DNA of 64,000 bases from Candidatus Poribacteria bacterium (GCA_958295945.1 OY282386.1:3280204-3344203); one strand, 5' to 3'; counted from the stretch's first letter, positions 36,048-44,140 are shown. Numbers and translations: made by a program. Notes: generated by a model not told the origin, from the letters alone.

Positions 36048-36227
36048 ATGAAAACAAAACAACGGACACAAGGAATAATGATCATCCTACAAGCAATCTT
36101 TTCAGGACATAGAGAAAGTACAGAAGACGTACAATTTCAAAAATTTCTGTTTTTTAATAGACACCGGACGAACCCTTATGTCCACTGCTCTTACAGCGAC
36201 GTACAAAGACGTACAGGTTGTACGTGA
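36048..36227 (+). CDS. MITE-borne 59-codon frame (MKTKQRTQG...)
   Basis: An ATG preceded by GGAAGAG opens a 59-residue basic product starting MKTKQRTQGIMIILQAIFS and ending RRTGCT. The same frame, of the same length, is open in the copies at 22918-23440 and 53041-53731, with several amino-acid changes but no stop. It sits just downstream of the conserved promoter. It is not similar to any family I recognise. It could be a residual transposase head or a small accessory protein of the element. Confidence 0.4.
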   Translation: MKTKQRTQGIMIILQAIFSGHRESTEDVQFQKFLFFNRHRTNPYVHCSYSDVQRRTGCT

Positions 36228-36378
36228 ATTTGTACGTCAATTGTACGGTTTTGACAAAGGAAAAATCTCGGATTTCATTGACAAGACACGCGTTCAATGT
36301 GAATGTCTTATGCACATTCACCAAGCGCAATTCATTGCACCTCGGACATTCAGCTCACATAGTTGGAGTGGTTTATAA
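36178..36378 (+). CDS. MITE-borne second frame (MSTALTATYK...)
   Basis: This overlaps the first frame. The 66-residue product contains VQVVREFVRQLYGFDKGKI and SDFIDKTRVQCECLMHIHQ, which looks helical and possibly DNA-binding. The first 45 residues are kept in the copy at 53 kb, with few changes; the copy at 22.9 kb is frameshifted by an extra GTAC unit. The GTAC array lies inside this frame, so sequence constraint could come from the DNA rather than the protein. Confidence 0.35.
   Translation: MSTALTATYKDVQVVREFVRQLYGFDKGKISDFIDKTRVQCECLMHIHQAQFIAPRTFSSHSWSGL
36201..36246. repeat. Array of five GTAC sites at helical spacing
   Basis: GTAC occurs at 36201, 36211, 36220, 36232 and 36243: intervals 10, 9, 12 and 11, a mean of 10.5 bases. 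A further GTAC is at 36129. The cluster is kept in the other copies, one of which has gained a unit. This looks like a phased binding array for a protein. Confidence 0.6.
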
Positions 36379-36416
36379 CCACGATTACATAGTTGGAGTG
36401 GTTTATAACCACGAGG
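36357..36416. repeat. Two tandem 30-base units holding a GTGGTTTATAACCAC hairpin
   Basis: The unit ACATAGTTGGAGTGGTTT followed by ATAACCACGATT is repeated directly, and a third, diverged unit (GGGTTTTCAACCC) follows. The hairpin is the same family as the TTGGAGGGGTTT-type units found elsewhere in the window. Confidence 0.75.
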
Positions 36417-36697
36417 ACATAGTTGAAGGGTTTTCAACCCGAAGAATACCCTAAGCGCATTCGGCTTTGAATTGGATTGATTGGATTTCAAGCTTCCATT
36501 CAACATGAAAATGAAATGGTTCATGCCAAAAACTTTACACACCCGTATCATGCTAGGAGTGGCAGGATTAATTAGTCTTAGGATTTTCTTAACTCCTACT
36601 AAATAACCCCGCAATTTTCCATAAATGTTTGGCACAAAATGATGAACGTGATATAATTGAACCATAATTATACTTGATTACTAAAGGAATGCAAACG

Positions 36698-37768
36698 ATG
36701 AATGAAACCTCAATAGAACTACTGAAATCACTAACGCAAGCAGATGGAATCCCCGGTTATGAGGCAGAAGTGAGAGACGTATTTCGCCACGCAGTCTCAG
36801 ATGTTGGACCAATTGAAACCGACAAATTGGGGAGTATTTTTTGCACCCGTGCAGGCAGTTCAGAGGAACCCCGTATTGTGCTCGATTCACATTTAGATGA
36901 AATCGGTTTTGTTGTGACAAATGTCACGGATAATGGTTTTGTCAAATTCCTCCCACTTGGCGGATGGTGGGGACACACACTTTTGGCACAACGAGTCAAT
37001 ATCAAAACCAAACAGGGAAAAATACCGGGTGTAATCGGTTCAACACCACCACACTTGTTATCAGGTTCACGTGACAAAGTATTAGAAATAAAAGACCTAT
37101 TTATTGACGTGGGTGCAGAGAACGAAGAACAAGCCGTAGAAGAATATGGTATATTACCCGGATGTCCAATTGCACCTTATGGACCTTTTATGCAGTTGAA
37201 GAATGAAAAACTACTCACTGCAAAAGCATTTGACAATCGCGTCGGTGTCGCACTTGTCATAGAAGCACTATTGAAAATTGAAGAACATCCAAACACCGTT
37301 ATCGGCGCAGGAAGTGTGCAGGAAGAAATCGGATTGCGTGGTGCCAAGACTATGGCTGCAAGTGTGGAACCTGACCTTGCGATTGTACTTGAAGGACCTC
37401 CTGGAGATGATACCCCAGGATTGAGTGTCGGAAATACACAAGGAAAACTCGGTGGCGGTGTCCAAATCAGGATAATAGACTCATCAATGGTTGTCAATCC
37501 GAAGTTAGCAGAATATGTGGTTGAAACAGCAAAGAAACATGAAATCCCATATCAACTCGGTGTGCGACAATCAGGTGGAACAGATGGCGGCGCAATTCAC
37601 ACATTCGGTAGAGGTGTGCCTTCTGTTGTACTCGGTGTACCTTCACGATATATACATAGTCACGTCTCTATTATCAACATTGATGACTACAACGCAGCAT
37701 TGGATCTGACACTGAAACTTGTGCAGGAAATTGACTCGTCCGTTGTGGAAGGATTTCTGTTCAATTAG
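36698..37768 (+). CDS. M42 family metallopeptidase (glutamyl aminopeptidase-like)
   Basis: This 356-residue cytosolic aminopeptidase belongs to the FrvX/YsdC/M42 group, with two metal ions per active site. Motifs are LDSHLDEIGFVV (His and Asp), AKAFDNRVGVAL (bridging Asp), GSVQEEIGLRGAK (catalytic Glu pair), IVLEGPPGDDTPG (Asp/Glu ligand) and RQSGGTDGGAIH with the last His region. A start at 36698 is chosen because AAAGGA lies ten bases upstream; frames starting at 36674 or 36689 fit less well. Family members form tetrahedral dodecamers that degrade peptides. Confidence 0.92.
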   Translation: MNETSIELLKSLTQADGIPGYEAEVRDVFRHAVSDVGPIETDKLGSIFCTRAGSSEEPRIVLDSHLDEIGFVVTNVTDNGFVKFLPLGGWWGHTLLAQRVNIKTKQGKIPGVIGSTPPHLLSGSRDKVLEIKDLFIDVGAENEEQAVEEYGILPGCPIAPYGPFMQLKNEKLLTAKAFDNRVGVALVIEALLKIEEHPNTVIGAGSVQEEIGLRGAKTMAASVEPDLAIVLEGPPGDDTPGLSVGNTQGKLGGGVQIRIIDSSMVVNPKLAEYVVETAKKHEIPYQLGVRQSGGTDGGAIHTFGRGVPSVVLGVPSRYIHSHVSIINIDDYNAALDLTLKLVQEIDSSVVEGFLFN

Positions 37769-37832
37769 ACACGTATTAAGACATACTCAAGAACTGTAGG
37801 CGCGCTTGAATTTCAGAATTCTTATATAATAA

Positions 37833-37975
37833 CGAAAGTTGCCACCGATCATTTGTTGGAGGGGGTTGTAACCCCGATTTATATGAAGTGACGCTAAAAT
37901 ATGCAGAAATCCTTTGTTTCTTCGTTTGATAAAGTCCTTTGATGATTAATATTCAATGGGTAGCAACTTAGGTTA
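37833..37975 (+). mobile_element. MITE family 2, copy at 37.8 kb
   Basis: A unit of about 143 bases is bounded by inverted ends AACGAAAGTTGCCACC and TAGCAACTTAGGTT. It contains the TTGGAGGGGGTTGTAACCCCG hairpin (in two parts) and a stretch, ATATGCAGAAATCCTTTGT, shared almost exactly with the reverse copy inside MITE 1 at 53.5 kb. It carries no frame. The rest of 37769-38045 has only the ribosome site of the next gene (TTGGAGGA). Confidence 0.65.
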
Positions 37976-38045
37976 AATATTGAAAAATCGTGAAAAGTGA
38001 CTCATGTCCAGTCTTAATACTATTCTTGTGCTTGGAGGATAAACA

Positions 38046-38885
38046 GTGGAAACCAACTTACCGAAAGTCCCATTCTGTAATCACCAAATCAGCAAGTTGT
38101 TGATTGGTGACAATCCAATTTACGGTTATTCTCATTTTAATAAACTGCTTTCACAACATCAACAAGAGTTCCATACACCAGAACAAGTTGTTACTACGCT
38201 TAAGCGTGCAGAGGAAGTTGGAATCAATGGGTGGCAGAATAGTGTGACAGATCGTTCAATCTCCGATCTGCAACGATATCGTGATTCGGGTGGCACGATG
38301 CATTGGTTCTGTCTAAGTTGGAGTTCTGTGTGGTATGAAAACCCTGACCAAGTATTTGAAGATGCAAAACACAATCCGATCGGTATGGCACCACACGGAG
38401 GTGGTGTTGGCCAAAGGTGTCTACGGGAAAACAAACTTGGTCATTTGCAGGATATCCTCAAAAGGATTCGCGACACCGGTAATCTGGTCGGTTTATCGGT
38501 GCATGACCCGAAACTGGTGCATATCGCTGAAGATGAAGATTGGGATATAGACTATTACATGACAGCACTCTATAACCTACACGGTGGCACACAGAAGTTT
38601 ACAGAAAAGTTCGGGTACGCACCCTTAGGTGAAATCTATGCACGCGAAGACCGTGACGAGATGAGTAAAACGATTCAACGCACTGAAAAACCATGCATCA
38701 TCTTCAAAGTACTCGCAGCAGGTCGGACAATCGGAAGTCCACAACAAATTCGTGAAGAGATAAAATACGCTTTAGAGAACTCAAAGTCGAATGATGTGTT
38801 ATTACTCGGTATGTATCAGCAATTCGGCGACCAAATTGGAGAAAATGCTAAGATGATTTCAGTCCTTTGTGCTGAAAAGAGTTAA
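38046..38885 (+). CDS. TIM-barrel-like protein, function unknown
   Basis: This 279-residue protein starts with GTG and a good ribosome site. Sequence elements HQISKLLIGDNPIYGYSHFN, GINGWQNSVTDRSISDLQRY, TGNLVGLSVHDPKLVHIAED and IFKVLAAGRTIGSPQQI alternate strands and helices like an aldo/keto reductase-type barrel. The canonical AKR catalytic tetrad cannot be located. It is probably a cytosolic enzyme acting on a small carbohydrate or cofactor; this is only a fold-level guess. The gene stands between two mobile-element remnants. Confidence 0.55.
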   Translation: METNLPKVPFCNHQISKLLIGDNPIYGYSHFNKLLSQHQQEFHTPEQVVTTLKRAEEVGINGWQNSVTDRSISDLQRYRDSGGTMHWFCLSWSSVWYENPDQVFEDAKHNPIGMAPHGGGVGQRCLRENKLGHLQDILKRIRDTGNLVGLSVHDPKLVHIAEDEDWDIDYYMTALYNLHGGTQKFTEKFGYAPLGEIYAREDRDEMSKTIQRTEKPCIIFKVLAAGRTIGSPQQIREEIKYALENSKSNDVLLLGMYQQFGDQIGENAKMISVLCAEKS

Positions 38886-38935
38886 ATTTTATCATGGTTT
38901 TTGTAATGGATTGATCGTCTAACATTAATAAAAAA

Positions 38936-39309
38936 CGGATTCAATGTGTATGTCTTACGCACATTCAGCAAGCGCAATTCATTGCGCCTCGGACATTCAT
39001 CTCACATTGTTGGAGTGGTTTTCAACCACGATTTATTAGAATGTCAACAGTGTTGGAGGGTTTTCAACCGATGAATACCCTAAGCGCATTCGACTTTGAA
39101 TTGGATTGATTGGATTTCAAGCTTTCCATCCAACATGAAAATGAAATGGTTCATGCCAAAACTTTACATACCCGCTAAGAATGACAAACTTGAAATCGTT
39201 TTGCCATGTATTGAAGAAAAGAAACGGCATAAACCATTGTATCGCGGGGTCTCCTTACCCCTGTGATACAATGGTGACTGGGATATTTTGCCAATAACTT
39301 TACACACCC
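38936..39309 (+). mobile_element. MITE family 1, partial copies (right ends)
   Basis: From 38936 the sequence follows the 3' half of MITE 1 (ACGCACATTCAGCAAGCGC and two TTGGAGTGG/TTGGAGGG hairpins), ending with GCCAAAACTTTACATACCC near 39173. A second right end, TGCCAATAACTTTACACACC, follows at 39289-39308. The promoter and frame half is missing. This looks like one truncated copy next to a remnant of another. Confidence 0.6.
39233..39275. repeat. Long inverted repeat ACCATTGTATC / GATACAATGGT
   Basis: An 11-base perfect stem continues into GGGG/CCCC after a two-base mismatch, forming a hairpin with a short loop. It lies between two MITE ends. Confidence 0.6.
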
Positions 39310-39371
39310 GCACAAATGAAACAAATTGCCGGTTTTATGCGTATTTATAATAACGTGAGTTTGAAAATAGT

Positions 39372-40010
39372 TTAGAAGTTAAAAAGCATAGGTCCATCGT
39401 TGATTTCCTGAAGTTTTCGCAGGTTCACCGAGGGTTTGTGCTCTAAAAGTTGATAAGCAATCAGGACAGTAACCACATTCACTTGAAAGTTGACAGGACT
39501 TCTATGTCGGCTGTGTTCCTGCTGTGTCTGTGTTTTCAGTTCCTTGATCACAGATTCAATAATCACACGTTTTCTCAACCACTCCTCATCGGAAGTCCAC
39601 AGCGGTTCGGGTTTCATATTCGGATGGACTTTGTCCATCAAGTTGATACCTTGCTGGCGAAGCGTTTCCCGCATGTCTTTAGAGATATATCCCTTATCTC
39701 CGTAGAGGGAACCCTGCAGTCCAACCACTGAATCGGGTAAGGGTTTTCGGTCATCTGTGTTGCCCGGTGTGAGTTGAATACCTAAAACTTCGCCTTTCTC
39801 ATTGATGATCAGGTGAAGTTTAAAGCCAAAGAACCAGCCCATAGAGGTTTTTGAACGCCCCGCATATTCAGCAAAGACACGATGTGCTGAAATCCGCTTG
39901 TTATCACACACGCACAGACGCGTGGAATGGACAAAAGAGGTGCCACTACATTCTCCGAGGTGCACATCAAGAAAATTGTCGAGAGTTGCAGCACCTCTTT
40001 TTTTGGAGAG
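39372..40010 (-). pseudogene. IS982-family transposase, truncated and mutated
   Basis: The minus strand encodes the C-terminal two thirds of an IS982 DDE transposase: SGTSFVHSTRLCVCDNKRI, KTSMGWFFGFKLHLIIN, TPGNTDDRKPLP, YGDKGYIS and KRVIIESVIKELK. The first catalytic Asp (normally F-I/V-D-S-T) is His. The N-terminal third is gone; the frame runs upstream into IS1-derived sequence. Both facts make it inactive. The fusion point is near 40010. Confidence 0.8.
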
Positions 40011-40017
40011 TTTTCGG

Positions 40018-40763
40018 TTAAATAATGATACTGTGTTGTGTTTGTCCGATTTTAAGGATGTCAAAGACATCTCCATTGACGCGAAATCTCGCAAATAAGG
40101 CAACCGTTATGTGGACCATTTCCACACTTTTTGAAACGATAATAGACTTGCGCTTAAATCGTCCGAACCAATGACGCATCCGGCAATTGTTGCGTTCAAT
40201 AGCATGTGTTTCCGCTTTGTCCTGGACTAACTTATCCTTGGGGAGAACCGACTCATAAGCCTGATAGTTGTCTGCATAATAAACCTGCACATTCCACTTT
40301 TCCAAGCGGTCAATGAGTTTTTTCAAGGTTGCTTTATCCCGATCACTACACTCCCAGGCGATGAGTTCTCCAGTCCCACGACACAAAACTTTCCAAATCC
40401 AGAGTTTCTGCTTTTTTCAGATAATGCCACATCTCATCCCTTCGTATGTTAATTGGCAAGCACGACAGCACCGGTTTCCTGGGATTCAGGTGGTTTGCGT
40501 GTTCGCTGCCGAAGTTTCTTATCCAATCAAGGATGGTGGAGGGCGATGTGTGAAGCATTTTTGCGATGGCATTCATGGATAGCCCATGGCAATAGAGCCT
40601 GGCAATATAGCCTGGCAGCGAGTGTCTTCTCTGTGAGGGGTCTCCCGCGGGGCACATGGTTTTCTGTCCATTGATAGTTGCAGGCTTTGCACTTATAGCG
40701 TTGTTTTTCGTTGATGAACCCGTTTTTGACGAAGTGTGAGTGTTGACATCTTGGGCAGTTCAT
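40018..40763 (-). pseudogene. IS1-family transposase, frameshifted
   Basis: Minus-strand pieces in order are a zinc-finger head (MNCPRCQHSHFVKNGF, CKACNYQWTENHVPRGRP), a helix-turn-helix in a second frame (ARLYCHGLSMNAIAKMLHTS, DWIRNFGSEHA) and LKKAETLDLESFVSWDW. The catalytic part is in a third frame (LIAWECSDRDKATLKKLIDR, HAIERNNCRMRHWFGRFKRK). IS1 elements use one programmed -1 shift, but here there are at least two breaks. The left end is replaced by an IS982 remnant. The intergenic region 40764-41157 holds no gene, apart from a dispersed hairpin at 40974-40998. Confidence 0.75.
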
Positions 40764-40973
40764 AAGAGGACCTCTCCTTGTTGGGTGTGTCCGGATTTTT
40801 CATGAGGATACCGTCCCAGTCTTTCTGCGTCAAGAAAAAAATGATTTTCACTTTTTCTTGACACTTTTTCAGAAAAGGGCTATACTTTGTGATAATCGAA
40901 CAAAATGAGGCAAGAGTGGTCTGAGGGACCTCTATCTCATCATTAATTTATCGAAAACCCTCCTTAAAAGCAT

Positions 40974-40998
40974 GTCCTGCGGGGAGACGCAAACCCCA
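40974..40998. repeat. Dispersed CCTGCGGGGAGACGCAAACCCC unit
   Basis: The same segment, often inverted, appears at 59807-59825 and 60519-60541 with its GCGGGGA/TCTCCCCGC arms. It is a non-coding, REP-like unit. Confidence 0.6.
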
Positions 40999-41157
40999 CA
41001 CTAATATGAAATGTCTAATATGAAATGTCTAACGAACACCGACATCGCGTAATTACTTTACCTACGCTGCTATCTCTGCTATTATTTGTTATCTGTTTGA
41101 ATATACTTGAATTAATAACATGCTACCCGTTGATTTTGATATGTAAAAGAATTAACT

Positions 41158-41859
41158 GTGAAAGAATTAACAAGATATTGGGTATATGCCCTATTTTCTT
41201 TTAAAGGTCGGATCAGTCGGAGATGGTTCTGGTTCTGGACCGTGTCAAGTGCTGCTGTCCTGATTTGTGCTGGATTAGGGGTGCTGCAGCGATGGTTATA
41301 CCTACATATAGGATTTATCCAGCGTATCAATACTATCACCTACATCATTTCTTGGGTAATATTCTTATATATACTCTACACAACAGTTGCTGTGTGTATA
41401 AAAAGACTTGCTGATACTAATAGAAAGAAGTGGGAGGTGGTTTTGGCACTTATTCCTGTAATAGATTGGTTCTGTTTTGGTATTGGGGCTGAACAGTTAT
41501 TAATTGGCGGGTCTATTCCAATAATGAGCAATTATATAAATTTAGGAATAGATCGCTTCTCTATTGGAGTTGTGGGAACAGTGATTTTATATTTACTATC
41601 TCCTTTCTGCATTGTTTACATCTCAATTGTCTGCGGTTTTCTCACTACGGAGCCTTCCACTAAAACGGATCAACGAAATTGGGGCAAGTTTTTTAAACGA
41701 TTATTATTGGTAAGTTCAATCATAGCATTTTGTGTGGTTTTCGTAATTACGGCGGCAATCGGAAATAATTACGCGATCGGTTTTGGTTTTTGGAGCGTTT
41801 GGCTTGTTTGGGGAATATACGGGGTAATTCGTTGGATATACAACGGATTACGGAATTAA
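41158..41859 (+). CDS. DUF805-type membrane protein
   Basis: This 233-residue inner-membrane protein has five or six helices. It opens with the DUF805 hallmark FSFKGRISRRWFWFWT and later has AVCIKRLADTNRKKWEVVLALIPVID, which match the family's R-x-R and K-R-L-x-D motifs. Members are widespread and uncharacterised. The GTG start has a weak ribosome site. It precedes two lipoprotein genes on the same strand. Confidence 0.75.
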   Translation: MKELTRYWVYALFSFKGRISRRWFWFWTVSSAAVLICAGLGVLQRWLYLHIGFIQRINTITYIISWVIFLYILYTTVAVCIKRLADTNRKKWEVVLALIPVIDWFCFGIGAEQLLIGGSIPIMSNYINLGIDRFSIGVVGTVILYLLSPFCIVYISIVCGFLTTEPSTKTDQRNWGKFFKRLLLVSSIIAFCVVFVITAAIGNNYAIGFGFWSVWLVWGIYGVIRWIYNGLRN

Positions 41860-41912
41860 CGTAATCTGTAATTTAATCATAATAAAATTTAATCATAATA
41901 AAAGGAGACCAA

Positions 41913-42275
41913 ATGAAATTAGCCATATACACATTATTACTCGTGACTATATATTCAATTGGGTGTAATGATGCCAATCGTTTTATTACGTCAACAGGTA
42001 TATCTTCAGATGCGATTAAGCCTTATACTGAATATCAATTGCGACAACTTATAATTGATTCAGGCTCTGGTGAAAGTCTTGTTTATAGTACTAGACGTTT
42101 AATGCAGGAGGAAATAGAACGAAATGGGAATCCTTCTAAATATAGTCTGAAAAAATGGAACGATTTACGCATTACGTATAAACCACGTATGGGAGAAAAT
42201 AAGTTTCATGCCGCAATGAACCTTGCAGATCATGATGTCTTAAGAGGGTACACTCGGTATGGGCATCGGAAGTGA
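41913..42275 (+). CDS. Small lipoprotein, unknown
   Basis: This 120-residue protein has a lipoprotein signal (LLLVTIYSIGCNDAN, Cys at the lipobox) and a charged, probably helical mature part with no recognised domain. AAAGGAG precedes the ATG. The downstream formylglycine-type lipoprotein starts 15 bases after its stop. Both are exported and presumably work together in the cell envelope. Confidence 0.6.
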   Translation: MKLAIYTLLLVTIYSIGCNDANRFITSTGISSDAIKPYTEYQLRQLIIDSGSGESLVYSTRRLMQEEIERNGNPSKYSLKKWNDLRITYKPRMGENKFHAAMNLADHDVLRGYTRYGHRK

Positions 42276-42289
42276 AAAAGGAGAACCTA

Positions 42290-43423
42290 ATGAAAAAATT
42301 GTCTCTATACGCATTCCTCATGATTTTTGTATTCGCAACCAGTTGCTTTGAAAAAATAGATATACTGGTTCCACCCGAAGCAGACGAGACCCGACCCATA
42401 AACGACATGGTACACATCCCAGCAGGCACATTCTCTATGGGAGATGTGGAAGTGGCACACAGTTTTTTGCTCAACTATCTTGACAAATATGGCACTCCAC
42501 GTACACGTCCCGAAAAAGAAGTCATACCGGAACATTGGGAAGAAGTCTACACAGACGAGTTCTGGATTGATAGAAACGAGGTGACACTTAGCGAATATTT
42601 GGCTTTTGCAGAGGCGACAGGTCGGGATGTCCATGAAACCATAATGAGACCCGGCTACGACAAACGCTTCACAAGCGCAAATAGTCTTCCTGTTCTGCAT
42701 GTCACATTAGAAGAAGCAAAGGCTTATGCCGAATGGGTAGGCAAAAGAATACCAACAGCTGCTGAATGGGAAAAAGCAGCACGTGGCGGTTTGCACAAAA
42801 CACCCTACATGTACGAAACAGGTGAATATCCAGGACGGATAAACACCGATATATTTGGCAATAAAACGATAATACCCCTGGGAAACTATGTGCTACACGG
42901 TTTAACACGAGGACGCCCGGGAGGTAATCGACTTTTGCCCGAATTTGGGGCAGCCCCATGGACTAGACCCCATGTGCTTCCGAGACACAACATAAAATAT
43001 TACCAACGCAAAAATGAGTACGGCATACACGACATGGGTGGGAATGTTTCTGAATGGACAATTGAAAGCGATCAAATAGTTCGCGTCCAACTTCCTGAGA
43101 GTTATTTAAAGGAGTTTGAAACTTGGAATGGCGCTAGGGTCCTAACTGGTATTGATACGGCAATTGTCGTTCGTGGAGCTGCTTATTTTAATAGTTGGGG
43201 TTGGTTTTTGAGCTATGATGGGATGGGACCCAGAGAAGACAGGATTAGATTCAGTAATGATCTCACTGTTGGGAGGCAACATAAGAAGATAGTGAATCCA
43301 GAGCAGGCAAGCCCCGGTGAAAATGATAATCCACATGATGATTATCGCGTTAGAGGTGTAGGTTTTCGTTGTGTTTCTGATGTTCCACCTGAACTTCTTC
43401 CCCTTATAACCAAAGAAGAATAA
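42290..43423 (+). CDS. Formylglycine-generating-enzyme-like (SUMF1) lipoprotein
   Basis: This 377-residue exported protein has a lipoprotein signal (FVFATSCFEKID). The mature part is an FGE-sulfatase/C-type-lectin fold: DMVHIPAGTFSMGDVE, DEFWIDRNEVTLSEYLAFAEATGRD, LPVLHVTLEEAKAYAEWVGKRIPTAAEWEKAARGG in segments, YGIHDMGGNVSEWTIE and GVGFRCV. I do not see the pair of active-site cysteines of true FGE, so an enzyme role is uncertain and a binding function is more likely. The start is the ATG at 42290 with AAGGAG upstream, not the GTG at 42272. Confidence 0.82.
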   Translation: MKKLSLYAFLMIFVFATSCFEKIDILVPPEADETRPINDMVHIPAGTFSMGDVEVAHSFLLNYLDKYGTPRTRPEKEVIPEHWEEVYTDEFWIDRNEVTLSEYLAFAEATGRDVHETIMRPGYDKRFTSANSLPVLHVTLEEAKAYAEWVGKRIPTAAEWEKAARGGLHKTPYMYETGEYPGRINTDIFGNKTIIPLGNYVLHGLTRGRPGGNRLLPEFGAAPWTRPHVLPRHNIKYYQRKNEYGIHDMGGNVSEWTIESDQIVRVQLPESYLKEFETWNGARVLTGIDTAIVVRGAAYFNSWGWFLSYDGMGPREDRIRFSNDLTVGRQHKKIVNPEQASPGENDNPHDDYRVRGVGFRCVSDVPPELLPLITKEE

Positions 43424-43428
43424 AAAAT

Positions 43429-43458
43429 ATGCCGAGCACCAGTCGCTGTACTCGGCAT
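43429..43458 (+). terminator. Hairpin after the lipoprotein operon
   Basis: ATGCCGAG and CTCGGCAT pair over eight bases around a 14-base loop, six bases after the stop codon. No T run follows, so it is a weak intrinsic terminator at best. Confidence 0.4.
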
Positions 43459-43554
43459 CTCTATATCACCACATTCTACATGTAGGTTTTCGTTGTGTTT
43501 CTAATGTTTTTCCGCAATAATATTGGACTCACCGAAACGCACAAGTAAAAAAAC

Positions 43555-43583
43555 TGACATACTCCCCACGCTAAAGCATGGGG
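43555..43583. repeat. Orphan IS200/IS605-like end hairpin
   Basis: ACATACTCCCCACGCTAAAG followed by CATGGGG forms the subterminal hairpin typical of the right end of IS605/IS1341 elements, but no tnpA or tnpB lies nearby. It is a solo end or the remnant of a deleted copy. Confidence 0.45.
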
Positions 43584-43730
43584 TCTGGGTTCTGGAGAGT
43601 TAGACACAAACTTGATTGTGATAAGCCGACTTATCAATATATTTCGAACATTTCAGAAACGAAGACGTTGCGGTATCATGCCTCTCACGTATATTTGACA
43701 GAACTCACGTTATAATACTATATACAAAAA

Positions 43731-43906
43731 TTGACAAATTTGTTCTGTTTATTGTAAAATTGACAAATTTGTTCTGTTTATTGTAAAATATATTTGACAT
43801 ACACCACGTTATGTTGTATACTTAAAATCTGTTTTGGGAATGAAAGTAAAGTTCATCCCGTTCTTTGAAAATAAATTTGACTTATGTGTAGACTCTATAG
43901 TATACT
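43731..43906 (+). promoter_or_regulatory. Stack of sigma-70 promoters for the rRNA operon
   Basis: Four -35/-10 pairs follow one another: TTGACA-18-TAAAAT at 43731-43760, the same at 43760-43789 (an exact 29-base tandem copy sharing one base), TTGACA-17-TATACT at 43794-43822, and TTGACT-18-TATACT at 43877-43906. Stacked strong promoters are normal in front of rRNA operons and explain transcription of tRNA-Ala, 23S and 5S without a 16S gene. Confidence 0.7.
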
Positions 43907-43974
43907 AATATACCTTATCATAAGGGTTTGACTTAGGTCAGATTTCGTGGTTGATTGAATACCACATGGCGCGA

Positions 43975-44047
43975 GGGGGTGTAGCTCAGCTGGGAGAGCA
44001 ACTGCTTTGCACGCAGTAGGTCAGCGGTTCAACTCCGCTCATCTCCA
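43975..44047 (+). tRNA. tRNA-Ala (anticodon TGC)
   Basis: The acceptor stem GGGGGTG pairs with CATCTCC (two G-U pairs), the D arm is GCTC...GAGC, and the anticodon stem ACTGC/GCAGT encloses TTTGCAC with TGC. The T arm is AGCGGTTCAACTCCGCT. CCA is not encoded. It precedes the 23S gene as in typical rRNA spacers, but no tRNA-Ile and no 16S gene accompany it. Confidence 0.95.
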
Positions 44048-44097
44048 TCGCCTAAATGAAATGCAACGCATTTCTGAAAATATAGGCGGCGTTCTTT

Positions 44098-44140
44098 GAC
44101 AACATGAATAGTAGAGGGTAAATCGGTAGAAAGAAAAATA
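44098..44140 (+). other. 23S rRNA processing stem, 5' arm
   Basis: GACAACATGAATAGTAGAGGG and TCGGTAGAAAGAAAAATA pair with 47143-47185 (TTATTTTTCTCTGCCGA and TACTATTCAGTTGTC), forming the long helix that encloses 23S rRNA precursors and is cut by RNase III. Confidence 0.6.

Larger units (their letters stand above)
35864..36553 (+). mobile_element. MITE family 1, complete copy with 9-bp target duplication
   Basis: The element at 35873-36544 (672 bases) has inverted ends: GGGTGTGTAAAGTTTTTGGC at the left and its exact complement, GCCAAAAACTTTACACACCC, at the right. It is flanked on both sides by the identical 9-mer GTATCATGC (35864-35872 and 36545-36553), a perfect target duplication. End sequence and duplication length suit the IS256 (Mutator-like) group. 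No transposase is present. It carries a promoter, two overlapping short frames, a GTAC array and a 30-base tandem hairpin repeat. Other copies are at 22918, 38936 (partial) and 53041. Confidence 0.88.

Noticed and set aside
35900-36085. Minus-strand 61-codon frame in MITE 1
   Set aside because: It is hydrophobic A+T-rich sequence opposite the promoter and first frame; not open in the other copies in a consistent way.
43424-43974. A 16S rRNA gene or fragment upstream of tRNA-Ala
   Set aside because: No conserved 16S stretch (such as the 530 loop or anti-SD tail) is present; the region is only 550 bases long and holds promoters and a hairpin.
43921-43975. A fifth promoter just before tRNA-Ala
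   Set aside because: TTGACT is present at 43927 but no suitable -10 follows at 16-19 bases.
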